A DNA stretch of 64,000 bases from Deltaproteobacteria bacterium (GTDB lineage Bacteria > Desulfobacterota > Syntrophobacteria > Syntrophobacterales > Syntrophobacteraceae): assembly GCA_012517315.1 (NCBI GenBank), contig JAAYVE010000003.1:1-64000 (forward strand). Reading direction: 5' to 3'. The notes below the pieces were generated by a model. It did no database searches, was not told where the DNA came from, and was given only the letters and a program-made list of their open reading frames with translations. Position numbers and translations under genes: made by a program. This document shows, piece by piece, positions 56,600-64,000 of the stretch. Within the stretch, counting starts at the first letter, position 1; the number at the start of each line of letters is the position of its first letter.

Positions 56600-58195
56600 A
56601 TGCCCAGTATGCGTGTCGCCCTGGCAGGCATGGCGTTGCTCCTGACGGTTGCAGCATGCGCCACCACTCCGAAGGACCCCATGGAGAGGCTCTCGGTCGA
56701 GCAACTGCAGCAGATGGGAGAGAGTTATCTGGCCGCGGGAGATATTGCCAAGGCATTGAAATTTCTCACCATGGCTCACGAAAGGAGCCCCAACGACCCC
56801 ATGATTCTGTACGAACTGGGGCTTGCATACGACGAACGGGGACTCCAGGATCAGGCAATGGCCCAGTATGAACAAGCCCTGAAGATCAAGCCTGATTTCT
56901 CGGACGTCCACAATGCCATGGGACGGCTGTATGCGTCCCGCGGACAGCTGGACAAGGCCCGGGCGTCCTTCGAACAAGCGTTCAACAACCCGTTTTACGG
57001 GATGCCCTACATTTCCTTGTACAACCTCGGCCTGGTTTACGAAAAGCAAAACGATCTGCCCTCGGCTCTCAGGCAATATGAAGAGGCGGTCCGCCTTCAA
57101 CCCGCATACGGGATCGCCCACTACCGCATGGGCCTTGTCCTGGAGACCATGGGAAGGACGGACGAGGCGAGGAGGGCTTACGGCAAAGCGGCCCGCTACA
57201 GTCCCAACATGCCCGAAGCCCATTTGCGATATGGGGTGTTGAGCTATAACTCTGGGGACATCCAAAATGCCCTCTACTCTCTCAACCGGGTGGTGAAGCT
57301 GTCCCCTCACACGGATATGGAGGAAGAAGCGAGGCGCTACCTGGCGCAACTGCAGAGCATTGTGGGCCCCGGTTCCCTGAGGGGAGGTTACGGGGGAGAA
57401 CCAGGCAGGCTGGCGGAAATGGAAATCGTCAGTTCCCAGGAACTCAACCACATGAACAGAAGCCTCAAACCACCTCCTCTTCCCAAGATGCCTCCACCAC
57501 CGAAAACCCTCTCTTCCGTATCCGGCATGTCCCCGACGGGACCTTCCAGGGAAGTCCTTCCCTCCCAACCCTCGATGGATGGAACCAAGGCTTCACGCGA
57601 AATGCCGGCTTCCCTTCCTACCAGGGGACCTCAGCCGGCAGCAGGTAAAGGAGAACCACCCTTGACAGGAAGTGGAAAAACATTGCCTGCCCCCCCCGAG
57701 ACTGAGGCTGCCCTTAAGCAGGGGACCACGGAGATTGGGCAGCCCCCCCCCATGCCCGAGGGAAAAGCCGCAGAGACAAAGGAGCGTGAGTCTTCGTCTC
57801 TTCCCGGCGACGCTTTTTCCACTTCCGAAGGCTCCTCACCCGCTCCAACGGAGGGCTCCCCCCAGGAACCGTCACAACTTGTCTCGTCACAGGAAGGGGA
57901 CACGACAAAGGGTTCCTCCACGGATTCCTCCCGGCGGCGCCGATGGGCGTACATTGTTCAGGTGGGGTCTTTCCTCGAGAGGGACAATGCCGAGAGCGTG
58001 AGACAAAGACTGGAAAAGAAGGGATACAGCGCCGTCGTCAAACCTTTCAGTCATCAGACCAGGGGAAACATCTACGTGGTGCAGTTGAGCCCTGTTGAAG
58101 ACAGCGCTGAAGCGAGTTCTCTCCTCAATCGCATCGAAAGCGAGGAAAAGCTGAAGCCTCTCGTCATCAAAATTCCTTCGGGCGACCAACCGTGA
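56600..58195 (+). CDS. TPR and SPOR domain lipoprotein, 531 aa
   Basis: This is a predicted lipoprotein with signal and lipobox LLTVAAC (Cys near residue 20). About five to six TPR repeats (residues 35-260, for example DPMILYELGLAYDERGLQDQ) follow. A Pro-, Ser- and Glu-rich low-complexity linker (about 290-440) leads to a C-terminal SPOR domain (WAYIVQVGSFLERDNAESV and NIYVVQLSPVED). SPOR domains bind denuded septal glycan, so a division- or wall-associated role is likely. It starts two bases after hisG. Confidence 0.88.
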   Translation: MPSMRVALAGMALLLTVAACATTPKDPMERLSVEQLQQMGESYLAAGDIAKALKFLTMAHERSPNDPMILYELGLAYDERGLQDQAMAQYEQALKIKPDFSDVHNAMGRLYASRGQLDKARASFEQAFNNPFYGMPYISLYNLGLVYEKQNDLPSALRQYEEAVRLQPAYGIAHYRMGLVLETMGRTDEARRAYGKAARYSPNMPEAHLRYGVLSYNSGDIQNALYSLNRVVKLSPHTDMEEEARRYLAQLQSIVGPGSLRGGYGGEPGRLAEMEIVSSQELNHMNRSLKPPPLPKMPPPPKTLSSVSGMSPTGPSREVLPSQPSMDGTKASREMPASLPTRGPQPAAGKGEPPLTGSGKTLPAPPETEAALKQGTTEIGQPPPMPEGKAAETKERESSSLPGDAFSTSEGSSPAPTEGSPQEPSQLVSSQEGDTTKGSSTDSSRRRRWAYIVQVGSFLERDNAESVRQRLEKKGYSAVVKPFSHQTRGNIYVVQLSPVEDSAEASSLLNRIESEEKLKPLVIKIPSGDQP

Positions 58196-58201
58196 AAAAA
58201 G

Positions 58202-59362
58202 GTGACCACCGTGGTTTGCAGACGCGTTGAGGATCTCAAGTCGTTCATCGTCATGGACGTCCTGGAGAGGGCGCAGGAGATGGAGAGAGCCGGGGAGTCG
58301 GTCATCCATCTCGAGGTGGGCGAACCCGACTTTGACACTCCAGAGGCGATCAAGGAGGCCGCTATCGCTGCAATCCGGCGGGGAGAGACGCATTACACCC
58401 ACAGCCTCGGTACCAAGATGCTGCGCGAGGCCATCATCGCCTCCTATGCCGAGAACTATGGGGTCCGGCACCTGGAGCCCGACCAGGTTCTGGTAACATC
58501 GGGGACTTCTCCCGCTTTTCTCGTGGCCATGGGAACCCTTATCGATTGCGGCGAGGAAGTCATTCTTTCCGATCCTCATTATGCCTGTCATCCCAGTTTC
58601 GTGCGCTTTGTGGAGGGCATCCCCCGCACCATTCCCGTGTCCGAGGAGGACGGGTTTCAGTATCGGCCGGAAGCCATCCGCGCGGCGCTCACCCCCCGGA
58701 CGAAAGCCATCCTGATCAATTCCCCGGCGAACCCTACAGGAAACCTTCTGTCGGAACAACGCATGTCGGAAATCGCAGACATGGGCCGTTGGGTGTTGAG
58801 TGACGAAATCTATCACGGTTTGGTTTACGAAGGGAAAGCCCATTCGATGCTGGAATTCACCGACCGCTGCATTGTCTTCAACGGTTTTTCCAAACGCTAT
58901 GCCATGACCGGCTGGCGCCTGGGCTATCTCATCGTCCCAAAAGAACTGATCCGCCCCATGCAGAAACTCCTCCAGAACTTCTTCATTTCCGCCAACTCCA
59001 TGTCACAGGCCGCGGGCTATGCGGCCCTCACGGATCCCGGGGTGAAAAAGGACATCCGGAGAATGTGCGATGTCTATAACGAGCGCAGGCAGTTCATGAT
59101 CCGCCGGTTGAAGGAGATGGGCTTCGGGATCACGGTGGAGCCCACCGGGGCCTTTTATGTGTTTGCCAACGCAAAGCCTTTTTCAGGGGATTCATTTGCC
59201 TTCGCCTTCGAGCTCCTCGAGAAAGCGCGTGTGGGTGTCACGCCCGGAGTGGATTTTGGTCCCAACGGAGAAGGCTATATTCGTTTCAGTTACGCCAACT
59301 CCATGGAAAATATCGCCGAGGGCCTCAATAGAATCGAAACATACCTGAAACGCCGCTCGTGA
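58202..59362 (+). CDS. class I/II pyridoxal-phosphate aminotransferase, 386 aa
   Basis: This is an aspartate-family aminotransferase. The N terminus has IHLEVGEPDFDTPEAI. SGTSPAFLVAMG matches the phosphate-binding turn, LINSPANPTGN holds the conserved Asn, SDEIYHGLVY holds the Asp-Tyr pair, and FSKRYAMTGWRLGY holds the PLP Lys. A C-terminal Arg lies in EGYIRFSYANS. The substrate pair is not evident. It starts with GTG 58202 (GTG 58211 also possible) and its stop overlaps engB. The position next to his genes does not prove a HisC role. Confidence 0.9.
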   Translation: MTTVVCRRVEDLKSFIVMDVLERAQEMERAGESVIHLEVGEPDFDTPEAIKEAAIAAIRRGETHYTHSLGTKMLREAIIASYAENYGVRHLEPDQVLVTSGTSPAFLVAMGTLIDCGEEVILSDPHYACHPSFVRFVEGIPRTIPVSEEDGFQYRPEAIRAALTPRTKAILINSPANPTGNLLSEQRMSEIADMGRWVLSDEIYHGLVYEGKAHSMLEFTDRCIVFNGFSKRYAMTGWRLGYLIVPKELIRPMQKLLQNFFISANSMSQAAGYAALTDPGVKKDIRRMCDVYNERRQFMIRRLKEMGFGITVEPTGAFYVFANAKPFSGDSFAFAFELLEKARVGVTPGVDFGPNGEGYIRFSYANSMENIAEGLNRIETYLKRRS

Positions 59363-59997
59363 GTGCTGCCTACCCCATGTCGCCATCCCTTGTGATCACG
59401 TCGGCAGAGTTTATCAAGGCGGCGACCCAACCTTCCCACTTCCCCGTGGGAACACTGCCCGAAGTCGCTTTCGCCGGCAGATCCAACGTGGGCAAGTCTT
59501 CTCTCATCAACTGCCTCGTACAGAGACGCAAACTTGTGCGCACCAGCCGCATCCCCGGCCGCACCCAGACGATCAATTTTTTTTGCATCAATGGTGCCTG
59601 GCACTTTGTGGACCTCCCGGGATACGGTTTTGCCAAGGTTCCTGAAAGGGTCAGGGCCGCGTGGCGTCCCATGGTGGAGGCCTATCTCACGGCTCGCGCA
59701 AATTTGAGAGGGATTGTCCAGATCATGGATGCCCGGCATCCACCCACCGCCGATGACCTGCAACTCTGGATTTGGCTGCGGGACCGGCGTATTCCCTCCA
59801 TTGCGGTCCTCACCAAGGTGGACAAGGTTCCCCGTTCCCGCCGTCAGGCGAAACGCCGTGAAGCAGCCTCAAACCTGGGTATCGAGGACGGGGCAATTGT
59901 GCTGTTTTCATCGGAGACAGGAGAAGGGCGGGAAGAACTGCTGCACCATCTCGCTCGTTTGATCGGCCTTTTCTCGGACTCCCCCGAGAGCATTTGA
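59359..59997 (+). CDS. engB: ribosome biogenesis GTPase EngB (YsxC/YihA), 212 aa
   Basis: This GTPase is needed for 50S subunit assembly. It has G1 FAGRSNVGKSSLIN, G2 RTQTINFF, G3 FVDLPGYGFAK, and G4 VLTKVDKVPRS. The length is normal. The GTG at 59359 overlaps the aminotransferase stop by four bases. ATG 59377 is an alternative with little loss. Confidence 0.95.
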   Translation: MSAAYPMSPSLVITSAEFIKAATQPSHFPVGTLPEVAFAGRSNVGKSSLINCLVQRRKLVRTSRIPGRTQTINFFCINGAWHFVDLPGYGFAKVPERVRAAWRPMVEAYLTARANLRGIVQIMDARHPPTADDLQLWIWLRDRRIPSIAVLTKVDKVPRSRRQAKRREAASNLGIEDGAIVLFSSETGEGREELLHHLARLIGLFSDSPESI

Positions 59998-60000
59998 ACC

Positions 60001-61713
60001 ATGGAAGACATTCTGCGTTATGAATTGCGTCTGTCGGCGACACGGGCAGGAACGGGCCATTTTGCATGCCGTCCTGTTCCGGTGGGTACCCTTGAATCCA
60101 ATCTCTCCATTCTTCGCCGATGTCCCATGGATGAATTCATGCACTCCCATGTTCTGGAAACCATCGGGGCGATGGAAATCGAAACGGTTCAGGGCTTGCT
60201 TGAAAACGCCAAGGGGTCCGATCCTCTGTTGGAAGCCATCATCCTTGAGGCGGCAAATTCGTACGAAAAACTGGCACCTCTTCGGGAGGCGTTCGATGAT
60301 GAGAAGGCCGCAAGGCTCCGCAGCCACAGTCCCCTCATCGTGATCAAATGGAGCCTTCTCAAGGATCGGGAGACCCATCAGGCCTGGATAGACATATTCG
60401 AGGCGAATATCTTCCAGCACCGGGAACTTCCACCTCCCCATAAGACCAGCCTCCCTTTCCCATTCCTCCCTGAGGAACTCTCCACCAAGGCGAAGCCTCC
60501 TGTTCACATTGGAGAGCTTTTCAGCCGAACGGCAGGGAAGCTCTCCGCCAAAAGGGAGAACATGCCCTCTGCAGGGGAGACCGCCAGACGAGCCCTGAAA
60601 GCGCTGAGAGAAGCCGGTGCCCTGGCAGGGGGAGAAATGAGGCACATGGCATCTCTCAGTCCGCATGGGTTTCACAGAAGATGGCGGTTCGGGATACGAG
60701 TGAGGAACGGCAGGCACGCCTTCACCTTTTCCGGAATCCAGACCGGCTATGGAAAGGGCCTCACCGCAGATGCGGCCAGGGCTTCCTATGCCATGGAGAT
60801 TGTGGAACGGATCTCCGCATTGGCGAGTTTTGGTCCGGGGGGGGCCCTTGACTATGCGAGGGACTATCCCTTGGTGCACGCAAGCCTCTCCGGCCTGGCA
60901 GGTGCGGACAAACCTGCATTGGATCCGAATCACCTGGGACTCGAGATCCCTTATAATGACGAACCTCTCCACTGGATGGAGGGCACTGAACGGGGCGACT
61001 CCGGGCTCAGGCCCATCCTTATTCCCGCCCAAACCGCGTTCCTCTTCTGCAACCTGGACGAGGTGAACCTTTTCAGTGGACTGGGATCGACGGGATTTGC
61101 CTCCGGAAACACTCTGGAACAGGCCAAGCTGAACGCAGTGTTGGAGGTGCTCGAGCGGGACTGCGAAGCCACGACCCCTTACGACCCCGCTCACTGCTTT
61201 CGACTGGAATCTCGAGACCCGGTGGTGGGATCCATCCTTGCAAGCTGCAGGACAATGGGCCTCGGGGTGCAGTTTCAGGATCTCACCGGAGACTTGGGGA
61301 TTCCCTGCTACAAGTGCTTCATCAAGGAATACGGTGGACGCATCCTCAAGGGCACAGGAGCTCACCTGGACGGAAGAAAAGCGCTTCTCTCCGCTCTCAT
61401 GGAAACCCCCCGCCCATACGCTCCAGCCCCCCGATCGACGGAGTTGCCTGAGGCACTCCCGGTCTTGCCGTTGGAGGAACTGCCCAACTTCAGCACGGGC
61501 GATCCCGGCCAGGATCTCGAAATTCTCGAGACGTTGCTTCAGGCGAACGGTTTCCGCGTCGTCTATGTGGATCTCACACGCAGGGACCTGGGAATTCCCG
61601 TGGTGAGAGTCCTCATCCCGGGATTGGAAATCATGGCCGATTTCGATCGTTATTCCCGGGTGAGTCCCCGGCTCTTTCTCAAATACTTACGCGCCTTTCC
61701 CTCTCTCAGCTGA
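60001..61713 (+). CDS. standalone YcaO family protein, 570 aa
   Basis: This is an ATP-dependent YcaO-fold enzyme. Members activate amide bonds to make azolines, thioamides or amidines, or act in RimO-linked ribosome modification. The N-terminal 200 residues are unrelated to the YcaO core. The core begins near 220 (RRWRFGIRVRNGRHAF). It carries the ATP motifs SYAMEIVERIS (Sx3ExxER) and QAKLNAVLEVLERD (Qx7Ex2E). No TOMM precursor peptide, dehydrogenase or TfuA partner is near. It begins three bases after engB, so it belongs to the same transcript. Confidence 0.85.
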   Translation: MEDILRYELRLSATRAGTGHFACRPVPVGTLESNLSILRRCPMDEFMHSHVLETIGAMEIETVQGLLENAKGSDPLLEAIILEAANSYEKLAPLREAFDDEKAARLRSHSPLIVIKWSLLKDRETHQAWIDIFEANIFQHRELPPPHKTSLPFPFLPEELSTKAKPPVHIGELFSRTAGKLSAKRENMPSAGETARRALKALREAGALAGGEMRHMASLSPHGFHRRWRFGIRVRNGRHAFTFSGIQTGYGKGLTADAARASYAMEIVERISALASFGPGGALDYARDYPLVHASLSGLAGADKPALDPNHLGLEIPYNDEPLHWMEGTERGDSGLRPILIPAQTAFLFCNLDEVNLFSGLGSTGFASGNTLEQAKLNAVLEVLERDCEATTPYDPAHCFRLESRDPVVGSILASCRTMGLGVQFQDLTGDLGIPCYKCFIKEYGGRILKGTGAHLDGRKALLSALMETPRPYAPAPRSTELPEALPVLPLEELPNFSTGDPGQDLEILETLLQANGFRVVYVDLTRRDLGIPVVRVLIPGLEIMADFDRYSRVSPRLFLKYLRAFPSLS

Positions 61714-61732
61714 AGACCATAGCCTCTGGCAT

Positions 61733-61757
61733 AGCGCTGTCGCCATGTAACAGCGCT
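61733..61757. terminator. hairpin between convergent ycaO and typA genes
   Basis: AGCGCTGT (61733-61740) and ACAGCGCT (61750-61757) form a perfect 8-bp stem with a 9-base loop. It lies between two convergent stop codons, where a bidirectional terminator is expected. It lacks a T-run on either side, so intrinsic termination is uncertain. Confidence 0.4.
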
Positions 61758-61788
61758 CTCCCAGAAGAAAGGAAAGCCGCCAAACTCA

Positions 61789-63579
61789 TCAAGAGTTTCT
61801 GAGCTTTGTTTTCCGCAGGCGGACGGACTTGGGCGTCACCTCTACCATCTCGTCCTCGTTGATGAATTCCATGGCCTGCTCGAGGGTGAACTGGCGGGGA
61901 GGGATGATGCGCAAGGCGTCATCGGAGCCTGATGCCCGGATGTTGGTGAGTTTCTTTTCCTTGGTGATGTTGACATAAATGTCCTCCGAACGGGAGTTTT
62001 CGCCCACGATCATTCCACCGTAGACAGGATCCCCGGGGTTTACAAAAATGGTTCCCCGGGGCTGCAGGTGATGGATGGCATAGGTCACGGCCTTGCCTTC
62101 ACGGTCGGAAACGAGGGCACCGTTGGGGCGGCCGGTGATTTCCCCCGCATACGGCGTGTGCCCGATGACCAGGGTATTCAGAATGCCGGTCCCTCGAGTA
62201 TCCGTGAGAAACTGGTTACGGAAACCGATGAGGCCCCGGGTGGGAATCTGGAACTCCAAGCGCACACGGCCGAAGCCGTTATTGATCATCTTGGTCATCT
62301 GGCCCTTGCGGGACCCCATCATTTCCGTCACGATCCCCACGTATTGTTCCGGTACGTCCACAACGGCCAGTTCAAGCGGCTCCACCGTCTGCCCTCCCAT
62401 GGTGCGGCTGATGATTTTCGGTTTGGAGAGGGAGAGTTCAAAACCCTCCCTGCGCATGGTTTCCACCAGCACCGCCAACTGCATTTCCCCACGGGCGCTC
62501 ACCCGGAAGGAGTCCCGGTTTTCCGCCTGCTCCGCCCGGATGCTCACGTTGTAGAGCATTTCCTTTTCCAGCCGTTCTTTGATGTGTCGGGAGGTGAGAA
62601 AACGGCCCTCCTTGCCCGCCAAGGGTGAAGTATTGACGGAAAAGACCATGGAAATAGTCGGCTCCTCCACGGTGATGGCGGGCAGGGGCCGTGGGTCGAC
62701 CGGGTCGCCCAGAGTGTCCCCGATGTAAATGTCGTGCACCCCGGCTACGGCCGCGATGTCCCCTGCTTCCACGACTTGTCGCTCCACCCGGTTGAGTCCC
62801 TCATAGGAATACACGACACTCAATGCGGCCCTTCGGGGCGGCTCTCCAGGCTTGAGCAGGGCCGCTTCCTGGTTGTACCGGAGGGACCCGTTAACCACCT
62901 TTCCCACGGCGATCCGACCCACGTAGTCGTTGTGCTGCAGGGTTGTGACCAGGAACTGCAGGGGCGCTTGAGGATCGAAGGTCGGCGGGGGAATGTGTTC
63001 CAGAATCGCCTCAAACAGGGGCACCAAGTCCTTCCCTTGCCCCGAGGGCTCATTCAAGGCAATGCCGGCCTTGGCATTGGTGTAAAGCACGGGAAAATCC
63101 AGCTGCTCTTCGGTTGCGTCCAAGTCAATGAACAAGTCGTAGACTTCGTCCAGCACCTCCTTGATGCGCCTGTCCGGTCGATCGATCTTGTTGATCACGA
63201 CTATGGGAGGGAGTCCCTTGGCCAGCGCTTTTCCCAGGACGAATCGCGTCTGGGGCAGGGGACCCTCCGTTGCGTCCACAAGGAGCATGACCCCATCCAC
63301 CATGTTGAGTGTCCGTTCCACTTCCCCGCCGAAATCTGCATGGCCGGGCGTGTCCACAATGTTGATCTTCACGCCCCTGAATTCGATGGCCGTGTTCTTC
63401 GCCATGATGGTTATGCCCTTTTCCCTTTCGAGATCCAGGCTGTCCATGATCCGCTCATCCACTTGCTCATTCTCCCGGAAAACACCGCTTTGCCAGAGCA
63501 TGGCATCCACGAGGGTCGTCTTCCCATGGTCCACGTGGGCGATGATGGCCAAGTTTCTCAGCTCTTGACGCTGCCTCAT
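61789..63579 (-). CDS. typA: translational GTPase TypA/BipA, 596 aa
   Basis: This is a ribosome-associated GTPase used in stress and 50S assembly. It has G1 [14 protein letters not shown], switch [18 protein letters not shown], and G4 [10 protein letters not shown]. The EF-G-like domains II, III and V and the BipA-specific C-terminal domain are complete ([17 protein letters not shown] is a BipA signature). The length matches the family. It is a single minus-strand gene with no same-strand neighbour in the window. Confidence 0.97.
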   Translation of the reverse strand: MRQRQELRNLAIIAHVDHGKTTLVDAMLWQSGVFRENEQVDERIMDSLDLEREKGITIMAKNTAIEFRGVKINIVDTPGHADFGGEVERTLNMVDGVMLLVDATEGPLPQTRFVLGKALAKGLPPIVVINKIDRPDRRIKEVLDEVYDLFIDLDATEEQLDFPVLYTNAKAGIALNEPSGQGKDLVPLFEAILEHIPPPTFDPQAPLQFLVTTLQHNDYVGRIAVGKVVNGSLRYNQEAALLKPGEPPRRAALSVVYSYEGLNRVERQVVEAGDIAAVAGVHDIYIGDTLGDPVDPRPLPAITVEEPTISMVFSVNTSPLAGKEGRFLTSRHIKERLEKEMLYNVSIRAEQAENRDSFRVSARGEMQLAVLVETMRREGFELSLSKPKIISRTMGGQTVEPLELAVVDVPEQYVGIVTEMMGSRKGQMTKMINNGFGRVRLEFQIPTRGLIGFRNQFLTDTRGTGILNTLVIGHTPYAGEITGRPNGALVSDREGKAVTYAIHHLQPRGTIFVNPGDPVYGGMIVGENSRSEDIYVNITKEKKLTNIRASGSDDALRIIPPRQFTLEQAMEFINEDEMVEVTPKSVRLRKTKLRNS

Positions 63580-64000
63580 GCTGGTCCTCTCTCAGTCGGA
63601 TCAGGCGTGCGCCGTGAAAAGCCCCTCCCGGCAGAACCCCTGTCAGGGCCTCTCTCCCCCATTCTCAGGGGCGGCATATCAGCCAACAAAGGGAGCCTCG
63701 CGGGAGGGGGACGCATCGCGCCTGTCAATATCTCACGTGAATTGAAACGGCCTCAGACCGATGCAAAGTTTGTGATCATGATCCAACGGCACTTCCCTTG
63801 TCAACAGGCAGATGAGGTGCACGAGGGAGGAGCCGTTTTCATCCGTCCGGCCGGGCCAAGCGTACGGAAGGAGCAGGACTGCTTTCCGGCGGCAATACAT
63901 GCAACTTGACACTTTCCGCTCATTGAAGGCAAAATCATGGGGAAAATGCAGAGCGTTCCCCACGCCGCCGGTGCGAAGGCCGCCGAGAGCTCTGCGACCA
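63580..64000. other. window end, no supportable gene
   Basis: The last 421 bases hold no gene I can support. A minus-strand frame at 63733-63963 has no recognisable protein and no good ribosome site. A TTGACA at 63906-63911 could begin a plus-strand promoter for a gene outside the window, but no good -10 box follows. Confidence 0.45.

Noticed and set aside
63733-63963. 76-residue minus-strand open frame upstream of typA
   Set aside because: It has no similarity, no ribosome site and unconvincing composition.

Overview
The window looks like chromosome of a GC-rich anaerobic member of the Desulfobacterota (former Deltaproteobacteria), possibly close to the Syntrophobacteria. The support is a nickel CO dehydrogenase with its ferredoxin and flavoprotein partner, a GTP-type PEP carboxykinase, a Gram-negative envelope gene set, and a tmRNA tag ending in YAYAVAA. 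No rRNA, tRNA or CRISPR array was seen. The taxonomic call is inference from gene content, not from a marker gene.

Left end (1-5362). An IS1380-type transposase runs off the window edge and carries an in-frame amber stop. Next to it lies a wrecked LolA-like/MacB-like export operon (1306-4356) with frameshifts, a nonsense codon and a chimeric 3' end. The tmRNA gene (ssrA, minus strand) follows, with a good sigma-70 promoter. The decay lies on the 3' side of ssrA, a common integration site for genomic islands.

5363-23302. A 1,218-residue AsmA/YhdP-like envelope protein is followed by a minus-strand CO-oxidation module (flavoprotein, CooF-like ferredoxin, then CooS). Next come a Zn/Cd-type P1B ATPase, an atypical PlsC-like acyltransferase, a nitronate monooxygenase-like protein, GTP-PEPCK, and a large P-type ATPase with an unusual M4 motif.

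23342-32681, all minus strand. In the direction of transcription: a DUF374 acyltransferase, rnpB, ispD-ispF-cysS, a bifunctional nuclease, a 37-residue very basic protein, rdgC, an unknown membrane protein, and a divergent GT5 glycogen-synthase-like enzyme. Shikimate kinase and a three-gene nitrate/sulfonate/taurine-type ABC transporter follow on the plus strand.

36216-47917 holds the most unusual system. It is a seven-gene chemosensory operon with CheW, a Cache receptor, CheY and a CheA carrying extra Hpt-like repeats that lack the histidine. It also has three CheB-like proteins with intact receiver domains whose methylesterase Ser and His are all replaced. There is no cheR or cheD. This predicts a non-methylating or rewired signalling pathway in which the CheB fold works as a non-enzymatic output or scaffold.

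47967-64000. A DacA-type carboxypeptidase with a long basic tail and mreB are followed by a tightly packed plus-strand chain: hyuA-like, histone-deacetylase-like, rlmN, hisI, hisG, a TPR-SPOR lipoprotein, an aminotransferase, engB and a standalone YcaO. Convergent typA/bipA ends the annotated part.
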